From assembly GCA_934247225.1 (NCBI GenBank), contig CAKQJE010000014.1, positions 7,385 through 71,384 of the forward strand: 64,000 bases of DNA. The letters are read 5' to 3'. The notes beneath the pieces are model-generated. The model saw nothing but the letters and a program-made list of their open reading frames with translations, ran no database searches and was not told the DNA's origin. Origin of the DNA: an uncultured Clostridia bacterium (GTDB lineage: Bacteria; Bacillota; Clostridia; Christensenellales; Borkfalkiaceae). The translations under genes and the position numbers were made by a program. This document shows, piece by piece, positions 41,666 to 49,906 of this stretch; the stretch's first letter is position 1; each line of letters starts with the position of its first letter.

Positions 41666-42667
41666 ATGCGGAAAAAAATCAGATTATTATTGGCAATACT
41701 TTTATCGCTGACGTTTTTTCTTTCGTTTAATATTTACAAAGCGTCGGCGGATGCCGAACATGAATTTTTATATCTCGGCGGTGTTCCCGCCGGTTTTACT
41801 ATCAAAACAAGAGGAGTTACGGTAATCGGACTTAGCGACATCGTTACGAAAGAAGGCGTTTTTTCGCCGGCTAAAAACGCCGATATAAAAATCGGCGACG
41901 TAATAATAAGCATAAACAAACAATCCGTAAACGGTTCGAAATCAATAGGCTCGATTCTTAAAAAAGAAGGCGACAAGCCTTTGGAAATAGAAATAGACAG
42001 AAACGGCGAAAAAATCACTAAATTTGTCAAAGCTCACAAAGATAACGACGGAACGTATAAACTCGGATTTTTTTTAAGGGATGATTTAAACGGAATAGGA
42101 ACGATAACTTATTTTACCGATAACGGCGGATTTGCCGCACTCGGACATCCCGTATCGGATGACAACGGACAAATAGTTGAATTGAGTTCGGGAAAGGCTT
42201 ATTTATGTTCGATTATCAACGTTGTAAAAGGAGAAAGGGGAAAAGCGGGAGAACTAAAAGGAGTTTTTATAGAAGATAAATGTATCGGAACTTTAAAATG
42301 CAATTGTCCGACGGGAATATACGGAACAACTGCGGACGGAAATTACGATTATAAAAAACTTCCAAAAACGGAAATCGGCGAAGCGGAAATGGGTAAAGCA
42401 ACGATAACAACCTGTATTGACGGTGTCACGCCGAAGGATTATCAGATAAGTATCGTCAAAATCGAAAAGAATAACAAAGAAAACAAAAATTTCGTTATAA
42501 AAATTCTCGATAAGGAACTTTTATCCGTTACAAACGGAATTTTACAAGGTATGAGCGGAAGCCCGATCGTTCAGGGCGGAAAAATCGTTGGCGCGGTGAC
42601 GCACGTTTTCATAAACGATCCGTCGAGAGGATTCGGGATTTCAATAGACAAAATGCTCGAAAAATAG
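41666..42667 (+). CDS. spoIVB: SpoIVB peptidase
   Basis: Forespore serine protease (S55) that signals activation of pro-sigma-K in the mother cell. 333 residues: membrane anchor or signal segment (5-27), PDZ domain (about 45-122), peptidase domain with H161 in LGHPVSD and catalytic S299 in GMSGSP, ending with GRGFGI-type sequence SRGFGISIDKML. AAGGAG lies eight bases upstream of the ATG. In most Clostridia spo0A follows; here spoIIM does. Confidence 0.96.
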   Translation: MRKKIRLLLAILLSLTFFLSFNIYKASADAEHEFLYLGGVPAGFTIKTRGVTVIGLSDIVTKEGVFSPAKNADIKIGDVIISINKQSVNGSKSIGSILKKEGDKPLEIEIDRNGEKITKFVKAHKDNDGTYKLGFFLRDDLNGIGTITYFTDNGGFAALGHPVSDDNGQIVELSSGKAYLCSIINVVKGERGKAGELKGVFIEDKCIGTLKCNCPTGIYGTTADGNYDYKKLPKTEIGEAEMGKATITTCIDGVTPKDYQISIVKIEKNNKENKNFVIKILDKELLSVTNGILQGMSGSPIVQGGKIVGAVTHVFINDPSRGFGISIDKMLEK

Positions 42668-42691
42668 CGAATTATGTAATGTTACAATATC

Positions 42692-42729
42692 AAAACTCAT
42701 AGACTTATATCGGGTCTGTGAGTTTTTTT
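42692..42729 (+). terminator. Terminator after spoIVB, abutting the spoIIM start
   Basis: AAAACTCATAGAC, loop TTATATCGG, GTCTGTGAGTTTT (one G/U pair), T-tract to 42729. The spoIIM ATG is the next base. Confidence 0.85.
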
Positions 42730-43311
42730 ATGATAAAAATCAAAGAAAAAATCAAAATAGTCAAAAACAGTTTTAAACTCGCTATTTTTTTCGGCGTTTG
42801 CTACGTTTTCGGCATCGCTCTCGGGTTGTTCTTTAAAAACGAGTGCTATAATCCCGGAATATATAATGCCGTAAGTAATTATTATATAATTATTTTTGAC
42901 TCATACACAAGTGTTTTTTCGATCTTTTTCAAAAGGATAGTAACTTGTTTCGGCGTTTTTGCAATTGTTTTTTTGCTGGGATTAAATAATATTGCCGTTT
43001 ATCTCGCTTCGATCGTATTTTTCTATAAAGGTTTGATTCTCGGAAGCGTTGCGGGCGTTTTTTTCTGTAATTTCGGGATTTCCGGTCTTATAGTATATAT
43101 CTTTCTTGTCGTAATTCAGAACTTGGTCATAACGGCAGGAATGATGCTTGCTGCAATTCTTAACGCGTACATATCCGATTTGGCTTTTAAATGCAAAACT
43201 AAGAGTCTGCTCGAAAATTTTCTCCTGTGCTTTGCCGTTTGCGTCGCGGGGGCTTTATACGAGTTGTTGTTTTTAACATTCGTTTTAAGACCGCTTACTT
43301 TGTGGTTTTAA
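42730..43311 (+). CDS. spoIIM: Stage II sporulation protein M
   Basis: Integral membrane protein of the SpoIID-M-P septal wall machine that drives engulfment. 193 residues, about five membrane segments; N-terminal NSFKLAIFFGVCYVFGIALG and LNNIAVYLASIVFFYKGLILG are typical. The ATG follows directly after a terminator T-tract, so there is no ribosome site and no normal leader; GTG 42718 lies inside the hairpin stem. A role for readthrough or a mother-cell promoter is unclear. Lower GC than its neighbours. Confidence 0.88.
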   Translation: MIKIKEKIKIVKNSFKLAIFFGVCYVFGIALGLFFKNECYNPGIYNAVSNYYIIIFDSYTSVFSIFFKRIVTCFGVFAIVFLLGLNNIAVYLASIVFFYKGLILGSVAGVFFCNFGISGLIVYIFLVVIQNLVITAGMMLAAILNAYISDLAFKCKTKSLLENFLLCFAVCVAGALYELLFLTFVLRPLTLWF

Positions 43312-43321
43312 GCAATTAAGC

Positions 43322-43340
43322 GGCGGCTATAAAAACCGCC
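43322..43340. repeat. Small hairpin after spoIIM
   Basis: GGCGG, 9-base loop, CCGCC, without a T-tract. Possibly a weak terminator or mRNA end. Confidence 0.4.
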
Positions 43341-43343
43341 ATT

Positions 43344-43372
43344 GAATAATCTTCTTGTTTTTCGTCATACTA
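43344..43372 (+). promoter_or_regulatory. Forespore-type (sigma-F/G) promoter of dac
   Basis: GAATA (43344-43348), 17-base spacer, CATACTA (43366-43372): full match to GHATR-N17-CATNHTA, with the same -10 as spoIVB. Confidence 0.8.
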
Positions 43373-43431
43373 AGGTTATAAAAATGTCGCAATAAACAAT
43401 CGAAGTTTTATCGACACAACAAGGAGAGAAA

Positions 43432-44583
43432 ATGAAAAAGAAAATTTTAACCGTTATCTCGCTTTTAGTTCTGGCGTTTTTAATTTTTCCGTCCGGATTT
43501 ATAAAGGCGAATGCAGAACTCGATAAAAAATTTTTAACGGGTTCGGTTTATCTCACGGAAACGGGTAGCGGTGAAGTGTTATACGCTAAAAACGAAAACG
43601 AGAGAAAAACCATAGCGAGTATGACGAAAATAATGCTTTTAAACCTTTGTTTCGAAGCCGTAGAAAGCGGCGAACTGAAATTCGACGAAACGATAACCGT
43701 TTCCAAAAACGCAAGCGGAATGGGCGGTTCTCAGGTTTTTCTGGAAGAAAACGGAAAATATAAAGCAGAAGATCTTATAAAAAGCGTGATCGTCGCTTCC
43801 GCAAACGACGCGTCCGTCGCGCTTGCCGAAAGGCTTTACGGAAGCGAAACAGCCTGCGTTAACGTCATGAATGAAAAATGTACCGAATGGAAGCTTGAAA
43901 ATACTTTATTTTCAAATTGTACGGGTCTTCCGAAGCCCACGCAATATTCTTCGGCAAAAGATGTTGCTTTTATGCTGTCAAAACTTATAGCGCATAAGGA
44001 TTATTTCAGATTTTCTAAAATCTGGACGGACGAGATAGAGCATAAGGCGGGCAGAAAAACAGGGCTTACCAACACAAATAAACTCGTGCGTTTTTACGAC
44101 GGCTGCGACGGCGGAAAAACAGGTTTTACGTCCGATTCGGGGTTCTGTCTTGCGGCTACGGCAAAAAGAGGAGCGTTAAGACTTATAGCGGTTGCAATCG
44201 ATTCCCCCGATTCAAAAACAAGATTCGCCGAAGTCTCTTCGCTTTTTAATTACGGATTCGATAATTTTACCTCGAAAACCGTTGTCGACTCGTCTAAACC
44301 TCTCGATATAGAAGTAAAAGTCGAAAAGGGAACAAAAGAAAAAGTAAAAATCATTCCGGAGAGCGACGTTTGCATTTTCTCGGGCAGAAACGTCAAAGAG
44401 AACGTTACCGTTGATTTTAAGCCTAATAAATCGGTGGCGCCCGTCAAAAAAGGCGAGATTTTGGGCGAACTTATCGTTTACAGAAACAATGTCGAATTTA
44501 AAAGGGTAAACGTCAAAGCTTTTGAAGACGTTTCTAAAAAAACTTATTTCGAATTTATAAAAGATATAGGAAATAAATGGTAA
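43432..44583 (+). CDS. D-alanyl-D-alanine carboxypeptidase (DacF-like)
   Basis: S11 DD-peptidase, 383 residues. Signal peptide ends near ANA-EL (28); S63-M-T-K66, S123-A-N125, K229-T-G231, then the C-terminal PBP5-type beta domain (VKIIPESDVCIFSGRNVKENV) and an amphipathic end for membrane binding. AAGGAGAG lies four bases upstream. Its forespore promoter points to a DacF-like role in cortex cross-linking; DacF in B. subtilis is forespore-made. The second DD-carboxypeptidase of the window (19761). Confidence 0.92.
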   Translation: MKKKILTVISLLVLAFLIFPSGFIKANAELDKKFLTGSVYLTETGSGEVLYAKNENERKTIASMTKIMLLNLCFEAVESGELKFDETITVSKNASGMGGSQVFLEENGKYKAEDLIKSVIVASANDASVALAERLYGSETACVNVMNEKCTEWKLENTLFSNCTGLPKPTQYSSAKDVAFMLSKLIAHKDYFRFSKIWTDEIEHKAGRKTGLTNTNKLVRFYDGCDGGKTGFTSDSGFCLAATAKRGALRLIAVAIDSPDSKTRFAEVSSLFNYGFDNFTSKTVVDSSKPLDIEVKVEKGTKEKVKIIPESDVCIFSGRNVKENVTVDFKPNKSVAPVKKGEILGELIVYRNNVEFKRVNVKAFEDVSKKTYFEFIKDIGNKW

Positions 44584-44598
44584 AATAATTAACGACTT

Positions 44599-44634
44599 AA
44601 AAAGCGAAGAAAATCGATTCTTCGCTTTTTTCTT
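44599..44634. terminator. Bidirectional terminator between dac and hflX
   Basis: Perfect 13-base arms AAAAAGCGAAGAA and TTCTTCGCTTTTT, loop AATCGA, A-run and T-run flanks. Confidence 0.92.
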
Positions 44635-45862
44635 ATTTTACATAATCGGAAAATTTATTCAGATTTGATTTCCTTACGCGAAGCGAAACGGCGACGCCGT
44701 CGTCGAGATAGCGCACGTCGAATCTTTCGGCATATTTTTTAAGCTTAAAAATATTTTCCTGATTTGCATAATCAACCTTGATTTCAAATTCAGAGAAGAG
44801 GTTTGAAAAATAATCTTCTATTCTTTTTTTCAGTTCTTCCACGCCTTTTCCGCTTAATGCGGAAATGATTGCTCCGTCTTTGTCACAAAACGTAAAATCA
44901 CTTGATTTATCGCATTTATTGTAAACTTTTATGACAGGCGAAGTAACGCCGATTTCGCGTAAAATGCTATCGGTTACTTTGGATTGAGCAACATAATCTC
45001 CCGATAAATCGCACACGTTTAAAATGAGATCCGCGCTTTTGACGCACGATAAAGTCGATTTAAAAGCTTCGATAAGATCTGTCGGAATATCCTGTATAAA
45101 ACCTACCGTATCATAAAAAATCACGTCGGTTTTTCCAAGTTTTACTTTTCGCGCAGTAGGGTCGAGAGTGGCGAAAAGTCTGTTTTCCGCCAATACCTCA
45201 CTTCCCGAAAGAAGATTTAATAGTGTAGATTTTCCCGAGTTTGTGTAACCGGCAAGAGCAACGCTTAAAACGCCGTTTTTATCCCGTCTTTCGTTCTGCC
45301 TGTCTCGTCTTTCGCCTAGAAGATCGAGTTGAGCTTTAAGATTTTTAATCCTGCCGAGAATATGCCTCCTGTCGGTTTCGAGTTTTGTTTCGCCGGGACC
45401 TCTCGTGCCGATACCGCCTCCGAGCCTCGAAAGCGATTTGCCTTGTCCTTTAAGTCTCGGTAAAGGATATTCGAGCTGTGCGACCTCGACTTGAAGTTTT
45501 CCTTCGTTTGTCCTCGCGTTAAGCGCGAAAATATCGAGAATAAGAGCAGTTTTATCAAGGCATTTAAGATCGAACAGATCGGACAAATTGCTTGTCTGAG
45601 CAGGGGAGAGCGGCTTGTCGCAAATGACGGTCGTCGCGCCTTTTAAGCGAGCTTCTGCTTTCATTTCTTCGATTTTTCCTTTTCCGAAAAGCGTTGCGGG
45701 GGAGATTTCCCGAATTTTCTGCATTCCGTATCCCACGCATTCCGCTCCCGAACTTTCCACGAGCGCTATATCTTCGTTTATTCTTTCCGTAACGTCCGAC
45801 TCATCGAAAACGGGGATTATAAGGTAAACTTTTTCGTCGATTTTTTTAAAATTGTCCGTCAT
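44633..45862 (-). CDS. hflX: GTPase HflX
   Basis: Ribosome-splitting GTPase used under stress, 409 residues. N-terminal HflX domain with GKGKIEEM and ICDKPLSPAQTSNL, the hinge GGIGTRGPGETKLETDRR, G1 GYTNSGKSTLLN, G3 DTVGFIQDIP, G4 NKCD. One base separates it from the upstream recombinase stop, so they share a transcript. Confidence 0.95.
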   Translation of the reverse strand: MTDNFKKIDEKVYLIIPVFDESDVTERINEDIALVESSGAECVGYGMQKIREISPATLFGKGKIEEMKAEARLKGATTVICDKPLSPAQTSNLSDLFDLKCLDKTALILDIFALNARTNEGKLQVEVAQLEYPLPRLKGQGKSLSRLGGGIGTRGPGETKLETDRRHILGRIKNLKAQLDLLGERRDRQNERRDKNGVLSVALAGYTNSGKSTLLNLLSGSEVLAENRLFATLDPTARKVKLGKTDVIFYDTVGFIQDIPTDLIEAFKSTLSCVKSADLILNVCDLSGDYVAQSKVTDSILREIGVTSPVIKVYNKCDKSSDFTFCDKDGAIISALSGKGVEELKKRIEDYFSNLFSEFEIKVDYANQENIFKLKKYAERFDVRYLDDGVAVSLRVRKSNLNKFSDYVK

Positions 45863-45863
45863 A

Positions 45864-46919
45864 TTATTCGTCTTCGTCCTTTTCTCCGTGTAATTTTACA
45901 ATTTCCGCCGATTGTTTTCTCGAATCCTGGCTTATCGCGGCGTAATGCTTTCTCGTCGTGTTTACGTCTTTGTGTCCGAGAAAATCCGCCACGGCATAAA
46001 TATCGCCCGTTTTGCGATATAAATCTGTACCGAAAGTACTTCTGAGCTTATGCGGCGTTATTTTTTTCAGAGGAGTTACTTCTTTTGCGTAATTTTTGAC
46101 GAGAACCTGAACGGCGCGGGTAGAGATGCGTTGATTTTTAAGTGATAAAAACAACGCGTTATCGTCTCTCGAAACGCCGTAAAGCTCGTATCTTTCGTCG
46201 AGCCAATCGTATAAAGCTTCTTTCACTTCGTCGTTAAAATAGAGTATGGTTCTGTTTCCGCCTTTTCTCGTAACGACGAAACTGTTGTTATCGAAATCGA
46301 AATCGTCGACGTTAAGTCCGACAAGCTCGCTTATACGAATTCCCGTACCTAAAAACAAGGATAAAATGGCAAAATCCCGCGTTTTAAGCTTATTGTGATA
46401 TGATTGCTTGCGTCCGGAAAACGCGTCGTCGGATTCGGCGTAATCGAGCAGTCTTTCGACTTCGTCGTCTTCGAGCCGTATTATTTCTTTTTCGTGAAGT
46501 TTCGGCGTTTCTATTTTCGACGCAACGTTGGCTTTTATCATATCGCGACTGAAATAATAACGATACATTGCGCGGATTGTGGCAAGTTTTCTGGCTTTTC
46601 CGCGTTCGTTGCACGAAAGATGCTTTCCATTGATTTTATAATGCGACAAATAATTGAGAAATCTTTCGATATCGACGGCTCTCAGTTCGTCGAGAATAGA
46701 AACCTGCATTTTATCGACGGGAATTTTCTTGACTTCGGACAAATAATTGAAGAAAATTCTTAAATCGTAAGCGTAATTAAGCCGTGTGAGCGCCGATGTG
46801 TTATTGGATATTCCGTAAAAAAAATCGGCGATAAAACAGGGCAGTTCGGCGAGCAGAAACTCGATTTTATCGTTGGTTATTTCGTTACGCGACGAAAAAT
46901 AATCGTTTTTATTTGCCAT
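45864..46919 (-). CDS. Tyrosine recombinase, XerC/XerD-like
   Basis: 351 residues. N-terminal SAM-like DNA-binding domain (YAYDLRIFFNYLSEV), catalytic domain with Arg in GTGIRISELVG, Lys in VTRKGGN, HKLRSTFGT, GHKDVNTT and the nucleophile Tyr in RKHYAAI. All six catalytic residues are visible. Start ATG 46919 is chosen for AAAGGAG five bases upstream; a frame from 46949 would cover the ribosome site and hairpin. No prophage or integron genes surround it, and its partner hflX is a housekeeping gene, so it is more likely a chromosome-dimer or house-keeping recombinase than a phage integrase. Confidence 0.9.
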   Translation of the reverse strand: MANKNDYFSSRNEITNDKIEFLLAELPCFIADFFYGISNNTSALTRLNYAYDLRIFFNYLSEVKKIPVDKMQVSILDELRAVDIERFLNYLSHYKINGKHLSCNERGKARKLATIRAMYRYYFSRDMIKANVASKIETPKLHEKEIIRLEDDEVERLLDYAESDDAFSGRKQSYHNKLKTRDFAILSLFLGTGIRISELVGLNVDDFDFDNNSFVVTRKGGNRTILYFNDEVKEALYDWLDERYELYGVSRDDNALFLSLKNQRISTRAVQVLVKNYAKEVTPLKKITPHKLRSTFGTDLYRKTGDIYAVADFLGHKDVNTTRKHYAAISQDSRKQSAEIVKLHGEKDEDE

Positions 46920-46930
46920 ATTCGCTCCTT

Positions 46931-46968
46931 TTATCATTGCGCAAAACACAAGTTTTACGCAATGATAA
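46931..46968 (-). repeat. Hairpin at 5' end of recombinase mRNA
   Basis: TTATCATTGCG (46931-46941) and CGCAATGATAA (46958-46968), extended inward by AAAAC/GTTTT. On the minus strand it begins at the predicted transcription start and ends directly at the ribosome site. Confidence 0.75.
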
Positions 46969-46972
46969 GCCT

Positions 46973-47001
46973 ATTTTAACATAAAAAAGACCTTTTGTCA
47001 A
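46973..47001 (-). promoter_or_regulatory. Promoter of recombinase-hflX
   Basis: On the minus strand: TTGACA (46996-47001), 17-base spacer, TAAAAT (46973-46978) preceded by TGT. Confidence 0.8.
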
Positions 47002-47080
47002 ATCATAATCGTATCAAAATTCAATTTATTTAGCTTAAATTTTGAGAAAAATTATTTCTCGGGCTTTTTTCGTCTTTTTA

Positions 47081-47109
47081 TTGACACATTGTGTATTTAA
47101 TGCTATAAT
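47081..47109 (+). promoter_or_regulatory. Promoter of PadR-like gene with palindromic site
   Basis: TTGACA (47081-47086), 17-base spacer, TATAAT (47104-47109) preceded by TGC: full consensus with extended -10. ACACATTGTGT (47084-47094) is a palindrome overlapping the -35 and could be an operator for autoregulation. Confidence 0.8.
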
Positions 47110-47142
47110 TTATTCGATTACATATGATAAACAGGAGCTTAT

Positions 47143-49065
47143 ATGGCAGGAAACGAAATTAAAGGCGAAATGATACGAGGTCACGTCGACACATTCATTT
47201 TGCTTTCGCTTTGCGACGGCGATAAAGATTCGAATTCAATCAAAGCCGCCATCGAACAAAGATCCGACAATCAATTCACGGTAAAACAAGGAACGTTTTA
47301 CAGCGCCATGCAAAGGCTTGTAAAACAGAATTATATTAAAGAATATCGTTCGAGCGCGTCGGACGGCATACGGCGCAAATATTATTCGCTTACGGAAAAA
47401 GGTAACAAATTTCTCGATAAAAACCGCGAAGAATGGACAAAATCCCGCGAACTTATCGACAATCTCATCGAAACACCGTCTGAACCCGTAACGGAACCCG
47501 AAAACGTCGTGAAAGAGCCTGTTGTCGACGAATTCGACGAATTCAAGAAACTTGTCGAACAAAATGCCGACGGCTACACTTTTTTTGCGCCCGACGATTC
47601 CGACGACTCTTATCTCGATCGTCTCGGCTCGGAAGTTTTAAGCGATCTTAACAAAGAACTCGAAACGATAAAATCCGAAAGCGATTCTGTTTCAAACGAG
47701 GAAAAATCGGAAATTCCCGCAGAAGATTCCATAGCAAACGACGAAGAAGCCGCGAAACCTTATGACGTTTACGACGAAATTTTGCCTCCGGACGAAAACG
47801 AAATTTATTCCGACGCGTTAGACGACGAAATATCCGACGAAAACGGCGTTGATTTAAACAGTTTCGATTTCGTCGAAGAAAAAGACGACGCTGAAAACGA
47901 GGATGTTTCCGAAATCGAAAAAATCGACGAAGAAGACGAAGACGTCAATCCCGAAAACGAAATAGTTTACGATTTTGAGTTACCGGAAGAAACGGCAGAA
48001 GAAGAAAAAGAAACGGCTTCGCTTAACAAAGACGTAATAGATGACAAAAACGAATCGGAAAACATTGAAAAATTACCGATAAAATCAGAAGAAAACTCCT
48101 CTGTTTCCGAAATCGACGATTTAAAAACGGAAACTGCGTCTATCGAGAAAAAGGAAGAAAAAATCGCCAAAGACAATACAGACGATAAAGATGATAAAGA
48201 CGATAAAGACGATTCCCTTTTCGTCGAAGACGGCGCGCCTACAAACAGACGCGAATATAAATCGCTTTTAGGAAGACTTTTCCCGAAAAACGATTCTTTT
48301 GCAGAAGAAGATAAAGCCGAAAAACCAAAAGAAACAGAACAGTTAGATTTCGAAAAATATTCGGAGTACGCCGGTAAAAGCGGTTACGACGAGGAAGCGG
48401 AAATAAACGAAATCGATAAAGAAACCGATTTTTCAGCTCCGATAAATACCGAAAAAACGGAAAAAACAGTTATTAAAAAGACCGAATCCGACGAGACTAA
48501 GACAAATTCTTACGATGACAATCCGGCAAAACAGGAAGAATACGATTTCAGCGATTTGTTTAAAATGGCAAAAAGCGAAGGATTTAAAGTAAGAACTTCC
48601 CTTTCGACCAACAAATTCAACGGAAACGGAATATTTATCAATAAACTTAATTTGCATTCGTCACTGCTCTTTTACGGGCTTTTGTTTGTTGAAATGCTCG
48701 TTCTGAACTTCGCTCTTTCGGGCGTTCTCGGCTGGAACTTCGGCGTTAAAGCGATTATCGCGCTTGTCCCTGCGATTTTACCTCTTATCATGCTCGGTAT
48801 TTACCTCGCTGCGCCGAAACGTAAAGTAAGGGAAGTTTCACAGTTTAAGGACGCTATTACGGTATTTCTGATAATTACGTTCCAGCTTATAATCGTCGAC
48901 CTTTGCGTGGCGTTGTTCCTGGAAGTCGATTTCAATAACGTAAAAGAGGTTTTATCGTATATAGTCGTTCCGTTTATTCTGATCATAAATATCCCGCTTT
49001 TTGCAATCGTTAAATATTCTTTACTCGGAAGCGGAAGATATTTCGACGAATCGAAAGACAATTAA
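47143..49065 (+). CDS. PadR-family winged-helix protein with acidic linker and membrane domain
   Basis: 640 residues in three parts. Residues 1-100 are a PadR-type winged helix (VKQGTFYSAMQRLVKQNYIKE, RRKYYSLTEKGNKFL). Residues about 110-500 are a very acidic, low-complexity linker (Glu, Asp, Lys, Ser), including a DDK tandem near 346-357 and one less acidic island, RREYKSLLGRLFPKND. Residues 505-625 hold four membrane segments, ending GSGRYFDESKDN. It would be a membrane-tethered DNA-binding protein; the ligand and targets are unknown. GGAG lies nine bases before the ATG. Monocistronic with a consensus promoter and a strong terminator. I know no described family with this layout. Confidence 0.88.
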   Translation: MAGNEIKGEMIRGHVDTFILLSLCDGDKDSNSIKAAIEQRSDNQFTVKQGTFYSAMQRLVKQNYIKEYRSSASDGIRRKYYSLTEKGNKFLDKNREEWTKSRELIDNLIETPSEPVTEPENVVKEPVVDEFDEFKKLVEQNADGYTFFAPDDSDDSYLDRLGSEVLSDLNKELETIKSESDSVSNEEKSEIPAEDSIANDEEAAKPYDVYDEILPPDENEIYSDALDDEISDENGVDLNSFDFVEEKDDAENEDVSEIEKIDEEDEDVNPENEIVYDFELPEETAEEEKETASLNKDVIDDKNESENIEKLPIKSEENSSVSEIDDLKTETASIEKKEEKIAKDNTDDKDDKDDKDDSLFVEDGAPTNRREYKSLLGRLFPKNDSFAEEDKAEKPKETEQLDFEKYSEYAGKSGYDEEAEINEIDKETDFSAPINTEKTEKTVIKKTESDETKTNSYDDNPAKQEEYDFSDLFKMAKSEGFKVRTSLSTNKFNGNGIFINKLNLHSSLLFYGLLFVEMLVLNFALSGVLGWNFGVKAIIALVPAILPLIMLGIYLAAPKRKVREVSQFKDAITVFLIITFQLIIVDLCVALFLEVDFNNVKEVLSYIVVPFILIINIPLFAIVKYSLLGSGRYFDESKDN

Positions 49066-49076
49066 ATGATAAATTT

Positions 49077-49108
49077 AAAAAAGTATGGTTTAGAGCCATA
49101 CTTTTTTT
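49077..49108. terminator. Bidirectional terminator between PadR-like and YgjP-like genes
   Basis: AAAAAAGTATGG, loop TTTAGAG, CCATACTTTTTT, with T-tracts on both strands. Confidence 0.9.
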
Positions 49109-49116
49109 ATTGTAGT

Positions 49117-49800
49117 TTATTTTTTGAGTCTCGTTTTTCTTCCGTAATCGCGCATATATTTTCTGATTTTCTTCCATTCGGGCATATATTTATCCAAAGC
49201 CGAGTGAAACCCTTTACCGTGATTAGGATATTTCAAATGCATAATTTCGTGTAAAGTAACGTAATCCGTGCAGAAAACGGGCAAGGAAACAAGATAAAAG
49301 GACATTCTGATACGTTTCGTATTCGTTGTGCAGCTTCCCCATCTGGACGTCGTTTTGCGTATCGTAACCGATACGGGTTTCAATCCTGTTATATTCGTCC
49401 ATTTTTTGAATGTTTCGTCCAGAACTTTTTTTAATTCGTCCGACAGGAAATTTTCCGCGATACGCTCCGGGGTATGCCTTCCGTCGGAAACAACAACGAG
49501 ATTGTCGCCTGAAACATATGCTTTGTTTTCCTTTCCGCAGGTCACGCTTACAATTATTTTTTTACCGAAAAAATATATCGGACAACCGTTTTCGAGCGCG
49601 TAAATCTCGTCGGCTTTAATTCTTTTTAAGTGTTTTTCAACCCATTCTTTTTTAGAGATAAAAAATCTTTCCGCTTCGCCTATCGATTTGTTCGACGGCA
49701 CATTCAGAAAAACTTTTCCGTCTCTGTTTATCCTTATGCCTATTCGTTTAATCTTTTTTACCCTTATTTCCGTTTCTATTCCGTCTATTACTTTAATCAT
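49117..49800 (-). CDS. YgjP-like (DUF45/M48) zinc metallopeptidase
   Basis: 227 residues. Zinc motif HEIMH in TLHEIMHLKYPNHGKGFH, third ligand the last His; RKTTSRWGSCTTNTKRIRMSF is the family signature. Cytosolic. Relatives are of the WLM/SprT group; no precise substrate is known. TAGGA lies close to the ATG. Bracketed by a bidirectional terminator downstream and the rny terminator upstream, so transcribed alone. Confidence 0.88.
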   Translation of the reverse strand: MIKVIDGIETEIRVKKIKRIGIRINRDGKVFLNVPSNKSIGEAERFFISKKEWVEKHLKRIKADEIYALENGCPIYFFGKKIIVSVTCGKENKAYVSGDNLVVVSDGRHTPERIAENFLSDELKKVLDETFKKWTNITGLKPVSVTIRKTTSRWGSCTTNTKRIRMSFYLVSLPVFCTDYVTLHEIMHLKYPNHGKGFHSALDKYMPEWKKIRKYMRDYGRKTRLKK

Positions 49801-49840
49801 ATCCTAAGTCTTAATATACGTTAAAAATATACTGCGGACA

Positions 49841-49871
49841 GAAAACGCCGCTGCGAATTATCGCAACGGCG
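49841..49871 (-). terminator. Intrinsic terminator of rny
   Basis: On the minus strand CGCCGTTGCGA, loop TAAT, TCGCAGCGGCG (one G/U pair), then TTTTCTG; T-tract is short. Confidence 0.7.
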
Positions 49872-49906
49872 GAATCTCCTGATTTGTATGCGTTACCTTT
49901 GTAAAA

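Noticed and set aside
42718..42729. GTG start for spoIIM
   Set aside because: It lies in the hairpin stem and T-tract; ATG 42730 fits the protein family.
45864..46949. Tyrosine recombinase as a sign of a prophage or integrative element
   Set aside because: No att-like repeats, phage or conjugation genes nearby; it is cotranscribed with hflX and is XerC/D-like.
48181..48216. Short tandem repeat as possible CRISPR or satellite
   Set aside because: It is the in-frame DDK coding repeat of the acidic linker, without spacers.
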